Source of the DNA: Tatumella saanichensis | GTDB lineage: Bacteria > Pseudomonadota > Gammaproteobacteria > Enterobacterales > Enterobacteriaceae | Length of the DNA stretch: 64,000 bases | Direction: 5' to 3' | Assembly: GCF_000439375.1 (NCBI RefSeq) | Contig: NZ_ATMI01000002.1 | Location: 1 to 64,000, forward strand | Shown: positions 58,359-64,000 of the stretch, in pieces | Position numbering within the stretch: the first letter of the stretch is position 1 | Layout: each line of letters starts with the position of its first letter | The notes under the pieces: model-generated | The model's input: the letters and a program-made list of their open reading frames with translations, nothing else | Databases searched by the model: none | Told to the model about the DNA's origin: nothing | Program-made: the position numbers and the translations under genes

Positions 58359-59660
58359 ATGGATACTTCAGCCACCCCGCGCCGCCTGCGTCTCGGACTT
58401 TTTGTGCAACCTGTTGGTCATCATGTCAGTGGCTGGCGACTGACAGAGCAGTTGGGGGACCCGACGGATATTGACTGGTTGATCACGCTGGCTAAAAAAG
58501 CCGAAGCAGGCACTTTTGACCTATTCTTTGTCGGTGATGCACTCGCGACCAGTATGTATCGTCTGCCGTCGACGATGGCACGCCTGGAACCGCTCACCCT
58601 GTTATCGGCGCTGGCGGTGCATACTCGGCATATCGGTTTGGCGGCTACGGCCTCGACGACCTTCAGCGATCCTTTTACCCTAGCGCGTAGCTTTTCCTCG
58701 TTGGACCACATCAGTCGTGGTCGTGCTGCTTGGAATGTGGTGACCTCGTTTTCCACCGATGTAGCGCGCAATTTCAGTCGTGACGATATGCCTGGACACC
58801 GTGAACGTTACGCCCGGGCACGGGAATTTCTGGACGTGACCAACAAATTGTGGAATGGCTGGGAAGAGGGAGCGGTGCAACCGGATGTGGACAGCGGCCG
58901 TTATTTTGTCGATGAGAAAATTAAACCGATCAACCATCAGGGAACGCATTTTAGGGTACAAGGTCCGCTAAATATTACCCGTTCTCCGCAGGGGCGGCCG
59001 GTGATTATCGAAGCCGGTTCCTCGGCTGATGGACAGCAACTGGCAGCGGAAACCGCAGAAGTCGTGTTCACCGCCTCCGCCACTTTGGAAGAAGGTCAGG
59101 CATTTTATCAGTCTCAGAAACAACAGGTCGCTGCAGCAGGACGTAATCCTGATCATGTAGTGATCATGCCGGGTGTGATGCCCATCGTCGGCGAAACCAG
59201 GGAGCAGGCTCAGGCATTGTGGAAAAAGCTGAACACGCTGGTGGACATTGATAATGGTTTAAAGCAATTGTCATTGCGCTTTGGTGTTGATCTCTCCGAG
59301 TACCCGTTAGATGGGCCGGTGCCGGAGGTTGAGCTAGGTGAAGGAAATCAGAGTCGGGTGCGCTTACTGATCGATATGGCGAAGCGCGATAATCTGACGT
59401 TGCGCGAATTGGCCGCTATTGCAGCCGGTTCTCGGGGACATCGGGTGATTGTCGGTACCGCGCAGGATATCGCCGATGATTTTCAGCAGTGGTTAGAGCA
59501 GGGCGCTGCCGATGGTTTCAATATCATGCCCGCGATTATGCCGGAACAGTTGGATCTGTTTATTGAACGGGTGATCCCAGAATTGCGTCAGCGTGGCTTG
59601 TTCCATGACCGCTATCAGTACGCGACACTGCGTGAGAATCTCGGTTTGCCACTGAACTAA
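58359..59660 (+). CDS. FMN-dependent monooxygenase, NtaA/SnaA/YxeK type
   Basis: 433 residues. Luciferase-like (LLM class) flavin monooxygenase of the NtaA/SnaA/DszA subfamily: LGLFVQPVGHHVSGWRL at the N-terminus, TFDLFFVGDALATS, and PLTLLSALAVHTRHIGLAATASTTFSDPFTLARSFSSLDHISRGRAAWNVVTSF (about 75-130), then PVIIEAGSSADGQQLAAETAEVVF. In B. subtilis YxeK cuts the C-S bond of N-acetyl-S-(2-succino)cysteine, yielding oxaloacetate and N-acetylcysteine. It needs reduced FMN from a separate flavin reductase, not seen in the window. Ten bases after the GldA-like gene. Confidence 0.9.
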   Translation: MDTSATPRRLRLGLFVQPVGHHVSGWRLTEQLGDPTDIDWLITLAKKAEAGTFDLFFVGDALATSMYRLPSTMARLEPLTLLSALAVHTRHIGLAATASTTFSDPFTLARSFSSLDHISRGRAAWNVVTSFSTDVARNFSRDDMPGHRERYARAREFLDVTNKLWNGWEEGAVQPDVDSGRYFVDEKIKPINHQGTHFRVQGPLNITRSPQGRPVIIEAGSSADGQQLAAETAEVVFTASATLEEGQAFYQSQKQQVAAAGRNPDHVVIMPGVMPIVGETREQAQALWKKLNTLVDIDNGLKQLSLRFGVDLSEYPLDGPVPEVELGEGNQSRVRLLIDMAKRDNLTLRELAAIAAGSRGHRVIVGTAQDIADDFQQWLEQGAADGFNIMPAIMPEQLDLFIERVIPELRQRGLFHDRYQYATLRENLGLPLN

Positions 59661-59671
59661 CAGGTGTTGTA

Positions 59672-60892
59672 ATGAGTTTTCCCCTCTCTGAACGAGTAAA
59701 ACGGATCGCGCTATCGCCGAATGTTGCCGCCAGAGCGCAAGCACAGCAATTGCAGGCCGAAGGCCGAGATATTCTGGATTTGACTATCGGTGAGCCGGAT
59801 TTTGCCACGCCCCCTCATATCTGTCAGGCGGCGTGGCAGGGAATACAACGGGGTGAAACCCGTTATTCCCCTGCGGCGGGTACTGCTGCGCTACGACAGG
59901 CGGTGATGGCTAAGTTAGCCGCGGAAAATCAGCTCGATTATAGCCTGCCGCAGATAATGATCGCTAACGGGGCAAAACAGGTGATCTTTAATGCCTTTGC
60001 CGCCACCCTTAATCCTGGTGATCAGGTGATCATTCCTGCACCTTACTGGCCGGCCTATCCTGCCAGCGTGGCGTTACAGGATGGTGTGGTGCGGCGGGTA
60101 GACTGCCCGCTAACCCAACAGTATAAATTACAGCCTCAGCAACTGGCCGCGGCTATCACTGCCGAGACTCGCTGGCTGGTGTTGAATAATCCGTCTAATC
60201 CTTCCGGTGCGGTCTACGATAGGGATGAATTGCAAGCATTGGCCGAGGTGTTACGCGATCATCCGCATGTGATGATCCTGATGGATGAGCTTTATGAAAA
60301 AATCCTATTCGACAACCGGCAACCACTCAACCTTCTGAATGTCGCACCGGATCTGGCACCTCGTTGCTTGCTGGTGGGGGGAGTCTCCAAAACCTATGCC
60401 ATGACCGGTTGGCGTATCGGCTTTGCTGCGGGGCCGCAACCCCTGATAGCGGCGATGACCGTGATTCAGTCACAGAGTACCTCTGGGGCCAGCGCTGTCA
60501 GTCAGGCGGCAGCCGTCGCCGCCTTTGGATCAGGTACGGCATTTCTCCGTCCGCAGGTGGAGGCCTATCAGCGACGCCGAGATCACTTAGTGGCACAACT
60601 CAGTTGCGTCGATGGGCTGGACGTCTTTACCCCTCAGGGAGCCTTTTTTGTGTTCTGCAATTGCGCCGGTCTACTGGGTAAAGTTACCCCGCAGGGGACA
60701 GTGCTTCAGACCGAAGCGGGCGTATTACAGTTTCTGCTAGAACACGGGGTATCCGCAGTAGGTGGCCAGGCATTTGGGATCTCACCGGCTTTCCGCCTAT
60801 CGATCGCCGTCAGTGATGAGACGGTCCGAGCCGCCGGTGAGCGGATTGCCGCCGCCTGTCATAGCCTCAGCGGGTCGGTGGACAGCTGCTGA
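59672..60892 (+). CDS. class I/II pyridoxal-phosphate aminotransferase
   Basis: 406 residues. Aspartate-aminotransferase-like (subgroup I-gamma) fold: DLTIGEPDFATP (37-48), TRYSPAAGTAALRQAV, the PLP Asn-Pro region LNNPSNPSGAVY (171-182), and PLP Lys240 in GGVSKTYAMTGWRIGF. The specificity is not visible; a role in amino-transfer of the carbon skeleton (for example oxaloacetate to aspartate) is speculation from context. Eleven bases after the monooxygenase gene. Confidence 0.87.
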   Translation: MSFPLSERVKRIALSPNVAARAQAQQLQAEGRDILDLTIGEPDFATPPHICQAAWQGIQRGETRYSPAAGTAALRQAVMAKLAAENQLDYSLPQIMIANGAKQVIFNAFAATLNPGDQVIIPAPYWPAYPASVALQDGVVRRVDCPLTQQYKLQPQQLAAAITAETRWLVLNNPSNPSGAVYDRDELQALAEVLRDHPHVMILMDELYEKILFDNRQPLNLLNVAPDLAPRCLLVGGVSKTYAMTGWRIGFAAGPQPLIAAMTVIQSQSTSGASAVSQAAAVAAFGSGTAFLRPQVEAYQRRRDHLVAQLSCVDGLDVFTPQGAFFVFCNCAGLLGKVTPQGTVLQTEAGVLQFLLEHGVSAVGGQAFGISPAFRLSIAVSDETVRAAGERIAAACHSLSGSVDSC

Positions 60893-61241
60893 TTGAGTCT
60901 GTCTGGCCCAGCACAAGCGCTCAATGCTTTGTCTTGAATGCCTTCTCAGCATAAGACTGATGGGGGCTTGTCCTGTGGCGATTTTGGTGCGCAGCGTTGT
61001 TTGTCAACAGGCTATTCCCCATTATCTGCTCTATCTGTGAATATAGCGGATGAATTGTGCCGCCCATTAAGCGATGATAGGAACTGATGCTGCTTCCTCG
61101 GCGCTGCAAAACCTTGTCACAGATGAAAGCAGGAAAAAAAGTGCGAATACTGGTTTACTTAGCGCCGGAGAAGCTGTTATCGCCAAGAAACGATTGCTTT
61201 TGATTAGGCCCGTTACGGGGAATGTTTGTTAGGGAGTTTTT
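60893..61241. other. intergenic region, aminotransferase to rcnB-like gene
   Basis: About 350 bases without a recognisable gene; one weak 62-codon frame on the minus strand has no family resemblance. It probably holds the promoter of the RcnB-family gene, with AGGGAG as its ribosome-binding site (61230-61235). Confidence 0.4.
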
Positions 61242-61649
61242 ATGCGTAAGCCGTTTATTTTAGCCTCAACTGTCGTGCTGATGTCAGTGAGTGTCCTAGG
61301 TGCTGTGCAGGCCAATGCCGAAGACGCTCCTGTGACTGCAGCCACTTCAGCCCCTGCTGCGACACCGGCGCCCGCTCAGGCTCCTGCAGCATCTGCCTCT
61401 GTGGCGCAGCAGCAGGACCCGCTAGATAAAACCAGCGTATTTGGCGATTTCCACCATTATGCGATCGGCGATGTGGTGCCGCCGCTGTACCGTTCCAAAA
61501 CCTATAATATCTCGCAGTGGCAGTTAAGAAAGCTGCCTGCACCAACTGCAGACAGCCACTGGACCTACATGGGCGGTGACTACATCTTAATCTCTGACGC
61601 AGAAGGGAAAATCGAGCGCATTATTTCCGGCGACATTATTTACCGCTAA
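61242..61649 (+). CDS. RcnB family periplasmic protein
   Basis: 135 residues. Sec signal (VVLMSVSVLGAVQANA, about 9-26), then an Ala/Pro-rich linker (30-60), then the RcnB domain: YAIGDVVPPLYRSKTYNISQWQLRKLPAPTADSHWTYMGGDYILISDAEGKIERIISG (about 73-132). In E. coli RcnB is a small periplasmic protein that helps control nickel and cobalt efflux. The metal-binding His pair near the start of the domain is DFHHYAI. No rcnA efflux gene is nearby. A bidirectional terminator follows. Confidence 0.8.
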   Translation: MRKPFILASTVVLMSVSVLGAVQANAEDAPVTAATSAPAATPAPAQAPAASASVAQQQDPLDKTSVFGDFHHYAIGDVVPPLYRSKTYNISQWQLRKLPAPTADSHWTYMGGDYILISDAEGKIERIISGDIIYR

Positions 61650-61668
61650 GCGCTGACCACATTGTAAA

Positions 61669-61696
61669 AAGGAGGAACCTGGTTCCTCCTTTTTTT
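61669..61696. terminator. bidirectional terminator between rcnB-like gene and opgB
   Basis: AGGAGGAACC, loop T, GGTTCCTCCT flanked by A and T runs on both sides, so it works in both directions. Confidence 0.92.
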
Positions 61697-61712
61697 ATGC
61701 CATTTTCCGGAT

Positions 61713-64000
61713 TTAAGGATCGGCAATAATGTGCAGCGATTGCAGGCCGACTCCTAACTTACGCGGATCCTGACCGATAATATTGTCCAGCATGGTCTCC
61801 GTGGGCTGGGAGGGGATCAGGATTATCTGCCTAGCACTGGTTACCGAAGAGAAGTGCAGCCGGTATTCTGCCAAGGTTGCCGTTGGCATGAATTGCTGTT
61901 GCTGGTCTCCCACCCGGACCGTGACCGGTTTACCGACATTGGGACCAAACCCTTTGGCCACCAATTGCAGGGTAAAGGCAGTCGGTAGCGGCTGGCGATA
62001 ACTCAGTGTAACCACTGGGGCTAAATTGGCATTAGACCAGCGTCCCCACGCTTCATTGCGCGACAGTCCGCTAAAGCTCTCAACAGACTGCGGTGCGCCA
62101 GGCAAGGCAAACAGATAGCGGTCGGACGGATAACGGATCGTGTTATCAGGGACTTTCAGCAAGGCGATGGCCTTATCATACTGTTCTGCTGACAACGTCT
62201 GTTGCGGGAAGGTCACCTGGCCTTGCCACTCTGGTGAGGTGATTTCGGTGATCTGCGGCTGACCGCCCAACTGCCCGTGGGTATAACAGAGCGTGCTGGA
62301 TAATGCCAGTGCTGGATCCCACAGCCGGCCGGCTTTATAGCATTTATCAATCCAGACAAATTTATCCTCTGCAGTGAAACGGCTCAGGCGGGCAGAGAGC
62401 GTCTCGGCATAGACCCCTTCAGGAATAGGCTCGACTTTATCGCTCTCCACCCGCACCAGCACCGGCAGTTTAAACACCGAACCGGAGAAGCTGAGGGTAT
62501 TTTTAGCGCTGTCCACGGTAAAACGGTCAATATTGCGCGGGAATTTCCACAAGCTAATAATGTCCGGCTTCCATTGCATCACTTTCTGCGGCAGGTCGGG
62601 GAAGAGCGCGGATAAAGAGGGCGCTGACAGGGTACTGCGCCCGAGACCTAATTGGTCTCCGCCGCCGAGAATATCGAGCAGTGTAGCGCCGTTATCTAAG
62701 GTACTGCGGGGTGCATCAATTTGCTGCGCGTGTGGCTGATCGCCGCGGATGATAAAGAAGGTATCATGGCGCGGATAACGGGTTAGATAACGGTAGGCGG
62801 TATTGTTCATCGCCAGATGATCAGAGCCGACCACAATCACCGTATTTTTGAACCAAGGTGAGGCTTTGATCCGCTCGATCAGTCGGGCGATATGCTGTTG
62901 AGAGCAGGCTACCGCCGCCAGCGACAGATTGTTTTTTCCCTCGTAATCGTAGGTTTTCCGCTGACAACTGGCGGAGATAAAACCATCAGGGTGATGGGTA
63001 TCCACGGTGAGGGCAAACAGGGCGAAGCGTTGTTTCTGTTGTGATAACTTCTGATATTTATCAAAGACCTGGTCGAGAACGGTATCATCATAAAAGCCCC
63101 AGTTATTACGATACGCCGGGTCAGAGACTTGGCTTTTCAGCTCCTCCGAGCCTTCCATATGCTGCGCGTCAAAGCCGTGGGAGCGCAGAAAAATATCTTT
63201 CCCCCCAAAGCGCAAGTCAGCTCCTTGAATAAACCAGTTTTGATAACCGGAGTTCTTCAGGATATCTCCCAGACAGAGACTCTGTGGATAGAAACTAGAC
63301 AGTGACGAGGAAGCATTACCTTCAAACGGGGCGAACAGCGGGATGCCACACTGGGAGGCGACCATTCCGGCAATAGTATAATCGGTACCTGGAAGCTGTG
63401 CGGTGGCAGTGAAATCTAAACCGGACTGCATCTGCTGGTTAAGTTGTGGGGCCAGGTCGGGAAACGCTGGGTTGAAGTAGGTTCTTTCCAAGCTTTCCGC
63501 ATAGATATAGACCACGTTCAGAGACGGATTGTTAATCACCGAGGGGGGTGTTTTATAGTAGTCCTCAAAATCTGATCCACCGCTTTGCTGGTGAGAAACC
63601 ACCAATGCTTTGACTTGGCGGAACGCTGGACTGGTATTGATGGAGATCAGCGCCATGAGACAGGCCACGGAGCTCCAGCCGAAATGGTGGCGGTGATTAC
63701 GTTTACGCAGCAGCCGCGACAGTGCCCAGAAGATCACCACGATCATTAGAATAAGCCCAGCGGCGGGCAGCCAGTATTTACGAGTACCGGCACCGCTGAG
63801 GTTACTGGTCAGGGTGTAGAGCACAGCATCGGTAATGCCGTTACCGGTGAAGTAGTTGCTGGCTAACAGCAGCCCGTTGAGCAGTAGAAAGCTGAGTAAT
63901 AGCGCACAAATCACCGCAAACCACAGCCGGTGCCTACCAGCTTTACGGGCATAGACGACCAACGCGGCGATAAAGAGTCCTGAGGATAAAAGTTCTGACA
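61713..64000 (-). CDS. opgB: phosphoglycerol transferase I (OpgB), 5' end cut by window edge
   Basis: Inner-membrane enzyme with a periplasmic alkaline-phosphatase-fold domain that transfers phosphoglycerol from phosphatidylglycerol to osmoregulated periplasmic glucans. About 762 residues: the terminal bases of the window read (A)TG TCA GAA CTT TTA TCC, i.e. SELLSSGLFIAAL, like the E. coli start SELLSFALFLASV, so only the A of the ATG is outside. About four helices occupy 1-140. Active-site blocks: NVVYIYAESLERTYF, QLPGTDYTIAGMVASQCGIPLFAPFEGNAS, and VVGSDHLAMNN. The C-terminal 240 residues match E. coli OpgB. Confidence 0.95.
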   Translation of the reverse strand, partial: SELLSSGLFIAALVVYARKAGRHRLWFAVICALLLSFLLLNGLLLASNYFTGNGITDAVLYTLTSNLSGAGTRKYWLPAAGLILMIVVIFWALSRLLRKRNHRHHFGWSSVACLMALISINTSPAFRQVKALVVSHQQSGGSDFEDYYKTPPSVINNPSLNVVYIYAESLERTYFNPAFPDLAPQLNQQMQSGLDFTATAQLPGTDYTIAGMVASQCGIPLFAPFEGNASSSLSSFYPQSLCLGDILKNSGYQNWFIQGADLRFGGKDIFLRSHGFDAQHMEGSEELKSQVSDPAYRNNWGFYDDTVLDQVFDKYQKLSQQKQRFALFALTVDTHHPDGFISASCQRKTYDYEGKNNLSLAAVACSQQHIARLIERIKASPWFKNTVIVVGSDHLAMNNTAYRYLTRYPRHDTFFIIRGDQPHAQQIDAPRSTLDNGATLLDILGGGDQLGLGRSTLSAPSLSALFPDLPQKVMQWKPDIISLWKFPRNIDRFTVDSAKNTLSFSGSVFKLPVLVRVESDKVEPIPEGVYAETLSARLSRFTAEDKFVWIDKCYKAGRLWDPALALSSTLCYTHGQLGGQPQITEITSPEWQGQVTFPQQTLSAEQYDKAIALLKVPDNTIRYPSDRYLFALPGAPQSVESFSGLSRNEAWGRWSNANLAPVVTLSYRQPLPTAFTLQLVAKGFGPNVGKPVTVRVGDQQQQFMPTATLAEYRLHFSSVTSARQIILIPSQPTETMLDNIIGQDPRKLGVGLQSLHIIADP

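Noticed and set aside
60921-61109. A 62-codon minus-strand frame after the aminotransferase gene
   Set aside because: No convincing start signal or family resemblance; composition looks like chance.

Overview
The window is chromosomal DNA of a gammaproteobacterium of the order Enterobacterales. The blocks rsmI-lpoA-yraN-diaA-dolP, yhaK/yhaJ, yqjG/yqjK-yqjE-yqjD/mzrA-yqjA, sstT, alx, rlmG, betT/betIBA, sad/gabR/gabTP and opgB all read as close orthologues of Escherichia coli proteins, but in an arrangement that is not E. coli (yqjC and yqjF are missing, accessory catabolic blocks are interposed). Erwiniaceae (Pantoea/Tatumella-like) is my best guess; this is inference, not proof. All family assignments are from memory of the proteins; no search was run.

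Layout: 1-640 holds the RNase P RNA gene (minus strand) and a tandem repeat array of its 3' end with extra terminators. 671-5292 is the rsmI / lpoA-yraN-diaA-dolP envelope and replication block. 5312-16439 is a core region: the quinone-related pair yhaK/yhaJ, the membrane-stress genes yqjG to yqjA, sstT, alx with a Mn-sensing yybP-ykoY riboswitch, a ClC chloride channel with CBS domains, and rlmG. 16440-19430 is an AT-richer accessory patch with the remains of a cif (CFTR inhibitory factor epoxide hydrolase) locus: a broken tetR, a paired palindromic operator, an MFS pump with a large in-frame internal deletion, and an intact Cif-like hydrolase, with scraps of two other genes at the edges. 19431-26300 carries an e(P4) acid phosphatase, a diguanylate cyclase, ddlA and the Fur-boxed fiu-ybiX iron pair. 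26442-34061 is choline to glycine betaine osmoprotection plus an MFS protein. 34269-40089 is GABA use (sad, gabR, gabT, gabP).

From 40215 to 60892 the window is a run of amino-acid and nitrogen catabolic cassettes. The first (40215-48824) has a dimethylarginine hydrolase-like enzyme, an atypical RidA, a DUF1028 protein, an ArgE-like peptidase, a LysR regulator, a fused permease-ATPase importer with its binding protein, a class II aldolase and a 2-hydroxyacid dehydrogenase; its substrate is unknown. The second (49084-60892) contains every family of the Bacillus subtilis yxeKLMNOPQ operon for disposal of S-(2-succino)cysteine (binding protein, permease, ATPase, GNAT acetyltransferase, FMN monooxygenase, M20 deacetylase, MmgE/PrpD protein), rearranged into three transcription units. 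It has three extra enzymes: a cytoplasmic BisC-type molybdenum sulfoxide reductase, a GldA-like dehydrogenase and a class I aminotransferase. This is the most interesting system in the window.

The right edge has a small RcnB-family periplasmic protein convergent with opgB (phosphoglycerol transferase I), which runs off the window one base before its start codon is complete.
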